From assembly GCA_964581365.1 (NCBI GenBank), contig CAZOOF010000019.1, forward strand, positions 1 through 33,999: 33,999 nt of DNA, read 5' to 3'. The position numbers and the translations under genes are program-made. Within the stretch, counting starts at the first letter, position 1; each line of letters starts with the position of its first letter. The notes under the pieces are model-generated. The model was not told the DNA's origin and did no database searches. It was given only the letters and a program-made list of their open reading frames with translations. The DNA is from JAITWN01 sp964581365 (lineage in GTDB: Bacteria; Pseudomonadota; Gammaproteobacteria; SZUA-140). Positions 7,875-15,382 of this stretch are shown piece by piece.

Positions 7875-9294
7875 TGCAGACCATGGGCCTCAGCACGGCC
7901 ACCGGATGAGCCAGCCCGGCCCGGTCCGCGGCCTCGACCACGCCGGTCACATCCTTGTAGGCGCCCGGCGCCTCCTCGGCGATTCCGCGCAGACTGGGAC
8001 TGCGCACGATGATGCCGCGCTCGGCGAGCTCGCGCAGCACATCGCGCCCCCGCCATCGCCGCGTCGCCGCATGGCGGCTCATCGATCGGCCCGCGCCATG
8101 GCAGGCCGAGGAGAACGAACGCCGCTCGCTGTCGGGTGATCCCGCCAATACCCAGGACGAAGTACCCATGGAGCCACCGATGAGGACCGGCTGCCCCACC
8201 GCCGCGAACTCCGGTGGCAGTTCCGGATGCCCGGGTCCAAAGGCGCGCGTAGCGCCCTTGCGGTGCACATAGAGTTCACGCCGCACCCCATCCACTTCGT
8301 GCACTTCCTGCTTGCACGTATTGTGGGAGACATCATAGAGCAGCGGCAAGGCGGCGGCCTCGGGGAAGACCTCGGCAAACGCCTCGCGGGTGCGATGGGT
8401 CACCATCTGGCGGTTGGCGAGCGCGCAGTTGATGCCCGCGCGCATCGCGCCCAGATAGGCGCGGCCGAGCGGCGAGCGCAGCGGCGCGCAGGCCAGCTCG
8501 CGGTCGGGCAGCCTGATTCCCATCCGGGGAGCGGCGACCGCCATCTCGCGCAGGAATTCAGTACCGATCTGGTGCCCCAGTCCGCGCGAGCCGCAATGGA
8601 TCGATACCAGCACATCATCGACGGCGATCCCATAGGCACGCGCGGCCTCCTCGTCGAATACGCGCTCCACATACTGGACTTCGAGATAGTGATTGCCGGA
8701 CCCGAGCGTTCCCATCTCATCCTGCTGACGCTTCTTGGCCCGCTCCGAGACCACGGTATGATCCGCACCGGCGACGCAGCCGCGCTCCTCGGTCCGTTCC
8801 AGATCCTCGATGCGCCCATACCCGTTCTCTACCGCCCAGCGGGCGCCGCCCATCAGCATGGCGTTCATCTCATCCATGCTGAGACGGACCGGACCGGTGC
8901 TGCCGACACCCGCGGGAACCCAGCGGTACAAGGCATCGACCAGCGCTTCCGCCTGCGCGGCGATCTCTTCGCGGGTAAGTCCGGTGCGCAGTGCGCGCAC
9001 GCCGCACGAGATGTCGAAACCGACGCCGCCTGCCGACACCACGCCATCCTCGGGATCGAATGCGGCGACACCGCCAATCGGAAACCCGTAGCCCCAATGG
9101 GCATCGGGCATCACATAGCAGGCGCCGACGATACCGGGCAGCGTGGCGACGCCCATCGCCTGCTCGGCCACCTTGTCATCCATCGCTCGCAGCAGTTCTT
9201 CGTCGGCGTAGATGATGGCGGGCACGCGCATGTCACCGCGCATGGGAATCTCCCATACATGATCGTCACGGCGTCGTACCAGACTCATGTCCAT
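7864..9294 (-). CDS. rtcB: RNA-splicing ligase RtcB
   Basis: RtcB joins RNA 2',3'-cyclic phosphate or 3'-phosphate ends to 5'-OH ends using GTP and Mn2+. The 476-residue product has the metal site GVGFDISCGVR (D95, C97) and the histidines in LGSGNHYLEVQ, SIHCGSRGLGHQ and YDVSHNTCKQE. VHRKGATRAFGPGHPE carries the histidine that is guanylylated in the family. The ATG at 9294 follows GAGGTG at good spacing, and that ribosome-binding site is part of a tandem 14-base duplication. Archease, its activator, is encoded just upstream. Confidence 0.97.
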   Translation of the reverse strand: MDMSLVRRRDDHVWEIPMRGDMRVPAIIYADEELLRAMDDKVAEQAMGVATLPGIVGACYVMPDAHWGYGFPIGGVAAFDPEDGVVSAGGVGFDISCGVRALRTGLTREEIAAQAEALVDALYRWVPAGVGSTGPVRLSMDEMNAMLMGGARWAVENGYGRIEDLERTEERGCVAGADHTVVSERAKKRQQDEMGTLGSGNHYLEVQYVERVFDEEAARAYGIAVDDVLVSIHCGSRGLGHQIGTEFLREMAVAAPRMGIRLPDRELACAPLRSPLGRAYLGAMRAGINCALANRQMVTHRTREAFAEVFPEAAALPLLYDVSHNTCKQEVHEVDGVRRELYVHRKGATRAFGPGHPELPPEFAAVGQPVLIGGSMGTSSWVLAGSPDSERRSFSSACHGAGRSMSRHAATRRWRGRDVLRELAERGIIVRSPSLRGIAEEAPGAYKDVTGVVEAADRAGLAHPVAVLRPMVCIKG

Positions 9295-9321
9295 GATCGC
9301 ACCTCGTTGATCGCACCTCGT
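9294..9321 (-). repeat. Tandem 14-bp duplication carrying the rtcB ribosome-binding site
   Basis: The plus-strand unit TGATCGCACCTCGT occurs twice back to back (9294-9307, 9308-9321). On the minus strand each copy carries GAGGTG; the nearer is the rtcB Shine-Dalgarno sequence, the farther lies 14 bases upstream. The last base of the proximal copy is the A of the start codon. Confidence 0.85.
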
Positions 9322-9338
9322 TCGGAATCATCCGCGCC

Positions 9339-9779
9339 TCACACGTCCACTACGCAGCGGGCATGCCAGAGTCCATCCGCATCCTGGTTCACGCTCAGGG
9401 CGGTATAGGTCGCGCCCTTGGGTTCCACCGCCGGTCGGTGGCGCCTGGGATCCACCTTTTCACCCCAGGCCTTCCCGTGCAGGTGGTCGCCTTCGACGGT
9501 GACCTGGTAGCGCGCGAACAACAGTCCCTGGACTGCCATCTCGTAGATCACCGCATTCAGCCAATCGATCAGCAGGAGCTCGAGGTCCGGCGCACTGCAT
9601 TCGAAGGTGATGGATTCGAGCTCGCGGATTTCGGCGGGGTCGCTGACCACCGCAGTGAGTGCGAGAGCGGCCTGCTCGAAGGCTTCGGCCGGCGTGCCTC
9701 CGACGCCGTGCATGCCGACGTCGGCATCGTGGGGAAAGTGTTCCCAGCGCGTCCCTGCGCCGGCGGTATCCGGACTCAT
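9339..9779 (-). CDS. Archease, activator of RtcB
   Basis: Archease is a small acidic metal-binding protein that speeds RtcB guanylylation and allows multiple turnover. The 146 residues have the family opening HFPHDADVGMHG with its conserved aspartates, the segment LLIDWLNAVIYEM, and a C-terminal VVDV ending with the conserved aspartate. It starts with an ATGA overlap on the dodecin stop and is followed 44 bases later by rtcB, so dodecin-archease-rtcB forms one minus-strand operon. Confidence 0.93.
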   Translation of the reverse strand: MSPDTAGAGTRWEHFPHDADVGMHGVGGTPAEAFEQAALALTAVVSDPAEIRELESITFECSAPDLELLLIDWLNAVIYEMAVQGLLFARYQVTVEGDHLHGKAWGEKVDPRRHRPAVEPKGATYTALSVNQDADGLWHARCVVDV

Positions 9780-9985
9780 TCCTCGAGCGTGAACCCGATT
9801 TTCATCGTGACCTGATAGTGGGAGACCTTGCCATCCTCGATATGTCCGCGGACATCAACCACCTCGAACCAACGCATGTTGCGTAGCGTCTTGGCCGCCC
9901 GGTCCAGCGCGCTGGAGATGGCCGCTTCAATGCTTTCGGGAGAAGAGCCGGTGAGCTCGATGGTCTTGTATACGTGACCGGTCAT
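9776..9985 (-). CDS. Dodecin, flavin-binding protein
   Basis: Dodecins assemble into hollow dodecamers that sequester flavins. The 69-residue product has the strand-helix-strand-strand pattern, VYKTIELTGSSPESIEAA at the start, the flavin-stacking tryptophan W39 in NMRWFEV, and Q58 in SHYQVTMKIGF. AGGAGG precedes the ATG. It overlaps archease by 4 bases, so the two are probably translationally coupled. Why a flavin buffer is coupled to RNA repair is not evident. Confidence 0.94.
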   Translation of the reverse strand: MTGHVYKTIELTGSSPESIEAAISSALDRAAKTLRNMRWFEVVDVRGHIEDGKVSHYQVTMKIGFTLEE

Positions 9986-10151
9986 GGCAGTGCCTCCTCA
10001 TTGTGATTGGCGCTCATGAGCTTAACACCTGAGACAGGACCGGACCATCGCGTGGAGCGCCGTACGCGGCTGCCGGCCTTTCCCTGGCGCGCTATTCGTC
10101 CCTGGATCAGGATTCAGGCTTACGACGCTGCCACACGATGGTGAAGACAGT

Positions 10152-10168
10152 CTGCCGCAGTGCGGCAG
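10152..10168. repeat. 17-bp perfect palindrome between dodecin and the HDOD gene
   Basis: CTGCCGCA-G-TGCGGCAG lies in the 270-base gap between the HDOD gene stop and the dodecin start, about 90 bases after that stop. No T-run follows on either strand. It could be an operator for the dodecin operon or a weak terminator for the HDOD gene. I see nothing else in the gap. Confidence 0.45.
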
Positions 10169-10254
10169 GAGGAGATATTCGAGGGACTCCCAAGGAGAGC
10201 GCCGATCCGTCCCGATCACTGCCGGGAGTGCGTCCGATAGCGGCCCCGTTGAGC

Positions 10255-11142
10255 TCAGGCCAATTCCAGCAGAATTCTGGCGAGCGGAGCACCGTTGCGC
10301 TCGAGGTCTTCTTCGATGCGGGTGAACAGGCCGGCGTCCGTCTGCAGGATTTCGGTCGCTGCCGCGGGCAGGCGGGCAAGAACGGCGGGCATGGCGGTTT
10401 CGCCCCCGGCTGTTTTGAGTTCGTGGGCAATGATGTCGGCTGCGTTGACGATCAGCGCAGCAAGCTGCATGTCACCTGCTGCGAGCGGACGATGATGCCA
10501 GGCGACCGGTTCGATCAGCGTGCGCGGCAGACGCCAGGCCAGGAGCAGTTCGGCGCCGACTTCCGCATGATCGAAACCGAGCACCTCGCGCTCGACCTCG
10601 GCGATCGGCCGTCCGGTGTCGCGGGCGCGGCAATGGAGCTCGCGGGCGATCTCCGGCAGCTTGGCGGCGATGATCTGCACGCCGATGTCGTGCAGCAGCC
10701 CGACAGCGAACAGCGCTTCTGGCTCGGGCATACGGCAATGGACAGCGAGCGTGCGCGCGATGATGCCCGCTCGCAGACTGTGCTGCCAGTACTCCTGCAT
10801 TCGCGGCGCAGGAAGCCCTGACAGCGAGCTGACGGCGGATGTCACCAGCACCAGATTGCGCAGGGCGTTAATGCCAATGACCGTGATGGCACGGGAAACG
10901 GTGTCGATGCGCGAGGGAAAACCGTAGAAGGGACTGTTGGCCAGCCGCAGCAGTCTGGCGGTAAGCACCGGATCACGGCCGATTACCTGACCGATGGTTG
11001 ATGCGGGGCATTCCGAATCTTCGAGCAGCGCATTTAGCCGCAGCAGTACCTCAGGCGGACTGAGCAGGCGCACCGCGCCCTTCACCAGGTCGCCAGCTGT
11101 CAAATCAATCTTCTGACCGTCCGTGTGTACCGATGTAGCCAT
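10255..11142 (-). CDS. HDOD domain protein
   Basis: The 295 residues form one HDOD domain from about 20 to 220. It has LLSPPEVLLRLNALL, then DPVLTARLLRLANSPFYG (the family's LLRLANSAFF-type signature), the TVSRAITVIGINALRNLVL helix, and LLHDIGVQII. HDOD proteins are signalling or regulatory scaffolds related to HD hydrolases. Here the HD pair of LLHDIG is present, but the full metal set cannot be confirmed by eye. No partner output domain is attached. The ATG has GAGG upstream. Its cellular role is unknown. Confidence 0.88.
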   Translation of the reverse strand: MATSVHTDGQKIDLTAGDLVKGAVRLLSPPEVLLRLNALLEDSECPASTIGQVIGRDPVLTARLLRLANSPFYGFPSRIDTVSRAITVIGINALRNLVLVTSAVSSLSGLPAPRMQEYWQHSLRAGIIARTLAVHCRMPEPEALFAVGLLHDIGVQIIAAKLPEIARELHCRARDTGRPIAEVEREVLGFDHAEVGAELLLAWRLPRTLIEPVAWHHRPLAAGDMQLAALIVNAADIIAHELKTAGGETAMPAVLARLPAAATEILQTDAGLFTRIEEDLERNGAPLARILLELA

Positions 11143-11291
11143 TGCCAGGCCTCGCAGATTCCTTTCGCGCGGAACATCCGCGCTTGCTTGTCATCGTCCC
11201 GCTACGGCAAAGCTTTAGCGCGCGGGTATGTTTCACGATAGCCCCTCGCCTCGGGTCCTCGCCTGGCGAGGATTCGGGAGCATCAGCCCCC

Positions 11292-12923
11292 TCATCGTCC
11301 GTCGGCGCGGGACTCCAGCAGCGCTGTGATTGCAGCATTGCCGCCCCGGCGGGCGAGATCCAGCGGGCTCTCGCCAGCGGCGCCCTGCTGGGCAGGCTCC
11401 GCGTCGTTATCGAGCAGCAGGCGAACGAGATCGGCATGTTCTTCTGCCACCGCTGCATGCAGGGCCGTCCAGCCCTGTGAGTCGGCGAGATCGAGGCGCG
11501 CGCCGGCGCGCAACAGGAGAGCCACCGTCTCGCGCTGTCCATGTCGCGCGCCCTCGACGATCATCGGCACCAGGGTTGCCTGTCCGGCGTAGCGGGTGAG
11601 CAGGTAGGGAATGCGCCGGTCGAAGCCGGTGACATTGGGATCGAGGCCGGCTTCGATGAGCGCTGCGAGAATAGCGGTCCGCCCGAGCCGCGCCGCGATC
11701 AGTCCCGGGGTGTCGCCCTGCCGGTTCGGCACCATGAGATCGGCGCCGGCCTCGAGCAGGCGACGGACCATATCGGCATCACCACGGCGTATGGCGGTGA
11801 TCAGCGCCGTATCGCCCCGCGCCACGGCGCGCATGAGCTCCCTCTGTGAGAGCGGCACGCTGGACACGTCGATCCGCTCCTCACGCAGACCATGCGGCAC
11901 TGCGTTCACCGGCGCGCCGCGCCGCAGCAGCAGATCGAGAATCTCTCCCCGTCCATACCAGGTGGCGCTGGCGAGCGGTGTCACGCCGTTGGCAGGATCG
12001 CGATAGGCGACGTCCGCGCCGGCGGCCAGCACCTCCTGGACCTTGGCGAGATCATCGAGCCTGATTGCCTCCAGCAGTTGGCGTCCTTCGCTCCTGCCGG
12101 CGTAGGGGCTTTCGTCGCGCACGCCGAGTCCGCGCAGCTCCTCTGCCATCTGCCGCTGCCCGCGACGTTCGGCAAAGGTGAGGGCCGTCTCGCCGTTCGG
12201 ACGATAGATACCGGGCGTGGCGCCATGACGGATCAGCTGCCGCATCATATTCAGACCCTCGGCTCCTCGCCCGAAGCGCGCCGCATACATGAGCGGCGTA
12301 TAGCCGTTGCCGATGTCCTCCTGGGTGAACACATCGGGATCGCCTCCGCGCGAGAGCAGGAAGTCGACCATCTCGGCCTGACCGGCGCGTATCGCGGCCA
12401 TCAGCGCCGTCTCCCCGCCTGGACTACGGCTTTCGGGATCGGCTCCCGCATCGAGCAACAGCCGCGCATTGTCGAGCCGTCCCTTGATCGCCGCATTGAC
12501 CAGGGCGTCGGCGCCATCGCGATCGCGCAGCGAGGGATCGGCACCGCGCTCGAGCAGCAGACGCAGCAGCCCGGTCGACCCTTCCGCGGCAACCGCCATC
12601 AGCGCCGTGCGACCGAGGGCATCACGCGCGTTGACGTCGACACCGCTGTCGAGCAGCCGGCGCACGGTATCGCCCTGTCCATAACGCGCCGCCAGCACCA
12701 GCTCGGCGCCCGGGGCAAGCGCGCCGCTCGGGGCGCCCGCGGCACGGACGGTCTCGATCTGTTCGGAAGAATTGCTGCTCGCAGGCGTCGCAGCAGCGGA
12801 CATAGGATCGGCGTCCACGGAGTCCGGAGACCGGGTAGCGCAGCCTGCTGCCAGAGCGAGGAAGAGCGCGCCGAGGCCGGCGCCGATCAACATCGAGAGG
12901 GGATTGCGTGCAGCGGACATCAT
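11292..12923 (-). CDS. Ankyrin-repeat lipoprotein
   Basis: About 543 residues from the ATG at 12923. The N-terminus has an arginine, a hydrophobic stretch (MLIGAGLGALFLALAAGC) and the lipobox LAAGC, so it should be an acylated lipoprotein. A Ser/Ala-rich linker follows. From about residue 60 to the end there are roughly a dozen ankyrin repeats with the typical G-TAL-A--G---LL--GADP pattern (for example LLRLLLERGADPSLRDRDG). Repeats in the middle (around 300-400) are irregular. An upstream in-frame TTG would add 20 residues before the signal sequence and is less likely. Ankyrin repeats bind proteins; the partner is unknown. Confidence 0.88.
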   Translation of the reverse strand: MMSAARNPLSMLIGAGLGALFLALAAGCATRSPDSVDADPMSAAATPASSNSSEQIETVRAAGAPSGALAPGAELVLAARYGQGDTVRRLLDSGVDVNARDALGRTALMAVAAEGSTGLLRLLLERGADPSLRDRDGADALVNAAIKGRLDNARLLLDAGADPESRSPGGETALMAAIRAGQAEMVDFLLSRGGDPDVFTQEDIGNGYTPLMYAARFGRGAEGLNMMRQLIRHGATPGIYRPNGETALTFAERRGQRQMAEELRGLGVRDESPYAGRSEGRQLLEAIRLDDLAKVQEVLAAGADVAYRDPANGVTPLASATWYGRGEILDLLLRRGAPVNAVPHGLREERIDVSSVPLSQRELMRAVARGDTALITAIRRGDADMVRRLLEAGADLMVPNRQGDTPGLIAARLGRTAILAALIEAGLDPNVTGFDRRIPYLLTRYAGQATLVPMIVEGARHGQRETVALLLRAGARLDLADSQGWTALHAAVAEEHADLVRLLLDNDAEPAQQGAAGESPLDLARRGGNAAITALLESRADGR

Positions 12924-13128
12924 GATCGGCAGTCCGGCGCTGTGGCGGAGAGTACGCGCCGATACGCAGGACCTGCGGGCCAAAGACCAGCGAGAACGGA
13001 CCGCGTCATGTGGAAAGCATGCCCACTGAAATCCTCAGTGGACGCAGCGACACCTCGTCCCGCCGCCATATCGACCCTCCCCGCCTCGCATCATTGTCGT
13101 TGTATGTTTGCGATGACCGCCGCTGCGC

Positions 13129-13153
13129 CGGGAGCGCAGCGGCCGGATCAATG
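13129..13153 (-). terminator. 10-bp perfect hairpin after fabB
   Basis: Arms 13129-13138 and 13144-13153 pair perfectly (GCCGCTGCGC type) around a 5-base loop, 43 bases beyond the fabB stop. There is no T-run on the minus strand. It most likely ends or protects the fabA-fabB transcript. The rest of the 270-base gap to the ankyrin gene shows nothing else recognisable. Confidence 0.5.
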
Positions 13154-13195
13154 ATATAGAAGAATGCAGGCGGGGAACAATGCCAGGAGGGACTC

Positions 13196-14410
13196 CTAGT
13201 CGTGACGCCTGAACACCAGCGTCGCGTTGGTGCCGCCGAAGCCGAAGCTGTTGCTCATCACCTGACGCAGCGTGACATTCTCGCGCAGACTGGTCACCAG
13301 CGGCATGCCTTCCGCCGCGGGATCGAGGTTCTCGATGTTGATCGACGGAGCAATGTAGTTGCCCTGCATCATGAGCAGCGAATAGATCGCCTCGTTCACG
13401 CCGGCCGCGCCGAGCGCGTGACCGGTGAGCGACTTGGTGGAAGCGATCGGCGGAATATTCTCGCCGAAGGTAGCGCGCACCGCATCCAGCTCCTTGATGT
13501 CGCCGGCCTGGGTTCCGGTACCATGCGCATTGATGTAATCGATCGGACCTTCGACCGTGGAAAGCGCCAGCTGCATGCAGCGAACCGCGCCTTCGCCGGA
13601 CGGCGCCACCATGTCCGCGCCATCGGAGGTCGCGCCATAGCCGATCAGCTCGGCATAGATCTTAGCCCCGCGGGCCAGCGCATGCTCCAGGGACTCGAGC
13701 ACCAGACACCCTGCCCCGCCCGCGATGACGAAACCGTCGCGATCGGCATCGTAGGGCCGGGAGGCCTTCTCCGGTGTGTCGTTGTAGCGGGAAGACAGCG
13801 CGCCCATGCCGTCGAACAGCATGCTCATCGTCCAGTCGACTTCCTCGCCGCCGCCGGCGAACATGACGTCCTGCTTGCCGAACTGGATCAGTTCGGCGGC
13901 GTGCCCGATACAGTGCGCGCTGGTCGAACAGGCCGAGCTGATCGAGTAATTGACGCCCTTGATCTTAAGCGCAGTGGCGATATTGGCCGAGGTCGTGCTG
14001 CCCATGGTGCGGGTCACCATATACGGTCCCACGCCACGGATGCCACGGCTGCGCAGCGCATCCGCCGCCTGCAGAAAATTGCGGTTGGAAGCGCCACCGG
14101 AGCCGAGCACGACGCCGGTGCGCGGGTTCGATATGTCGGACTCCTCGAGTCCGGCGTCCTCGATCGCCTCGCGCGCGGCGAGATAGCAGAACGCCGCGGC
14201 ATCGCCCATGAAGCGCAGGATGCGCCGATCGATGTGTTCCGCCGGATCGAGCTCGACCGGGCCGTGCACGCGCGAACGCAATCCGAGTTCGGCGTACTCT
14301 TCACTGTATTTGATGCCGGAACGGCCGGCGCGCAACGACGCGTCGACCTCTCTGGCGTTATGACCGATGTTGGATACGATGCCCAACCCCGTAATGACGA
14401 CGCGGCGCAT
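13196..14410 (-). CDS. fabB: 3-oxoacyl-[acyl-carrier-protein] synthase I
   Basis: FabB condenses malonyl-ACP with acyl-ACP and is needed to elongate the cis-unsaturated chain made by FabA. The 404-residue protein has the catalytic Cys161 in SSACSTSAHC, His296 in NAHGTGTQ, and K326/H331 in TKSLTGHALGAAG. The C-terminal SNSFGFGGTNATLVF is also standard. It starts 3 bases after the fabA stop, so the two are co-translated. Together they give the anaerobic-type route to unsaturated fatty acids. Confidence 0.97.
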   Translation of the reverse strand: MRRVVITGLGIVSNIGHNAREVDASLRAGRSGIKYSEEYAELGLRSRVHGPVELDPAEHIDRRILRFMGDAAAFCYLAAREAIEDAGLEESDISNPRTGVVLGSGGASNRNFLQAADALRSRGIRGVGPYMVTRTMGSTTSANIATALKIKGVNYSISSACSTSAHCIGHAAELIQFGKQDVMFAGGGEEVDWTMSMLFDGMGALSSRYNDTPEKASRPYDADRDGFVIAGGAGCLVLESLEHALARGAKIYAELIGYGATSDGADMVAPSGEGAVRCMQLALSTVEGPIDYINAHGTGTQAGDIKELDAVRATFGENIPPIASTKSLTGHALGAAGVNEAIYSLLMMQGNYIAPSINIENLDPAAEGMPLVTSLRENVTLRQVMSNSFGFGGTNATLVFRRHD

Positions 14411-14413
14411 GAG

Positions 14414-14941
14414 CTACTGATCCCCGACGCTGACTCCAGATGTAAACAGACCGACGCGCAGATCCTTTGCGATGTAGATCACCTCTCCATCGGCTTCAAG
14501 CGTGGCATCGGCAATGCCCATGACCAGTCTGCGCGTAATCACCCTTTTGAAATCCACTCGGTAGGTCACCAGTTTGCGATCCGGCGTGACCTGACCGGAA
14601 AAGCGGATGTCACCGGCGCCGAGGGCGCGTCCCCGCCCCTGGCCACCGCGCCATCCGAGAAAGAATCCTATGAGCTGCCACATGGCGTCCAGCCCCAGAC
14701 AGCCGGGCATCACCGGATCGCCTTCGAAATGACATAAAAAGAACCACAGATCAGGATGAATGTCGAGTTCGGCAATCACCGCCCCCTTGCCGTGCAAGCC
14801 GCCCGTCTCCTCGATGGAGGTAATGCGATCGAACATCAGCATGGGCGGCAGTGGAAGCTGGGCGTTACCTGGACCGAACAGGCGCCCGTGTCCACACTCG
14901 ATGAGTTCTTCCTTGGTATAGCTGCTTTTCTTAGCGAACAC
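14414..14941 (-). CDS. fabA: 3-hydroxydecanoyl-[ACP] dehydratase/isomerase
   Basis: FabA dehydrates 3-hydroxydecanoyl-ACP and isomerises trans-2 to cis-3-decenoyl-ACP, the branch point for unsaturated fatty acids. The 175-residue product has the active-site H71 in CHFEGDPVMPGCLGLDAMW with D85 in the same block. The start is a GTG at 14941 (MFAKKSSYTKEEL) with AGGGG upstream. It lies 99 bases downstream of the histone-fold gene on the same strand, and could share its transcript. Confidence 0.96.
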   Translation of the reverse strand: MFAKKSSYTKEELIECGHGRLFGPGNAQLPLPPMLMFDRITSIEETGGLHGKGAVIAELDIHPDLWFFLCHFEGDPVMPGCLGLDAMWQLIGFFLGWRGGQGRGRALGAGDIRFSGQVTPDRKLVTYRVDFKRVITRRLVMGIADATLEADGEVIYIAKDLRVGLFTSGVSVGDQ

Positions 14942-14966
14942 TGGAAACCCCTGCAGGGTAAGGGAC

Positions 14967-14993
14967 CGCGGCCGACCGAAGTCGCCGGCCGCG
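14967..14993 (-). terminator. Possible hairpin between the histone-fold gene and fabA
   Basis: CGCGGCCG (14967-14974) pairs with CGGCCGCG (14986-14993) across an 11-base loop. No T-run follows. It may attenuate transcription from the histone gene into fabA, or simply be a GC-rich coincidence. Confidence 0.3.
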
Positions 14994-15040
14994 CACGACC
15001 GCGACGATCACCCAGGCGACCGCCGCGAACGGAAATCATC

Positions 15041-15232
15041 TCAAACGATATCGCGATCCTTCACGGTCTTGCGGCCATCGCGCTGCGCGTTCTCGATGGC
15101 GCGATCGCACAGCTCGCGAATCCTGTCGGACAGCACATCGAAGACTGCCGCGGACACGTTCATTTCCGACTTGCCACGGATGTAGTTCTTGATCTTCGAG
15201 GCCACCACCAGGACTTCGTTGCTATCCCCCAT
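15041..15232 (-). CDS. Small bacterial histone-fold protein
   Basis: The 63-residue product reads as a single histone fold. There is a short alpha-1 (VVASKIKNYIR), a long alpha-2 (AAVFDVLSDRIRELCDRAIENAQ) and the L2 loop DGRKTVKDRDI. The last closely matches archaeal HMfB (AGRKTIKAEDI), keeping R54, T56 and D61 in the spacing of the histone R-T pair and R-D salt bridge. It ends two residues after that aspartate, so alpha-3 is almost absent, even shorter than in archaeal histones. It resembles the short bacterial histones typified by Bd0055 of Bdellovibrio. A strong AAGGAG precedes the ATG. It is basic only in patches, so DNA binding is likely but not certain. It lies upstream of fabA-fabB. 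Confidence 0.85.
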   Translation of the reverse strand: MGDSNEVLVVASKIKNYIRGKSEMNVSAAVFDVLSDRIRELCDRAIENAQRDGRKTVKDRDIV

Positions 15233-15305
15233 CGTTCGTTCTCCTTGATTGGGAAGGGAAGATTACCGCGGCGAACGGGCTGTACCGGCCGCCGAAAATC
15301 GAAAC

Positions 15306-15334
15306 ACCTTACCACTTTCGCTGCGGACCGACAA
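15306..15334 (-). promoter_or_regulatory. Possible sigma-70 promoter for the histone-fold gene
   Basis: On the minus strand TTGTCG (15329-15334) and TAAGGT (15306-15311) are 17 bases apart, and TGG before the -10 gives an extended -10. The predicted start would leave a leader of about 65 bases before the histone ATG. The -10 match is only moderate. Confidence 0.35.
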
Positions 15335-15382
15335 TTGACACTGCAACGGGGACAGAGAGAAAGGCTGGCGGGAGATGGGGAG

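Noticed and set aside
8227..9408. 393-residue plus-strand ORF
   Set aside because: Antisense to rtcB; no recognisable domain.
11892..13154. 420-residue plus-strand ORF
   Set aside because: Antisense to the ankyrin gene, whose repeats and lipobox are unmistakable.
13202..14737. 511-residue plus-strand ORF
   Set aside because: Antisense to fabB and fabA, which have full active sites.
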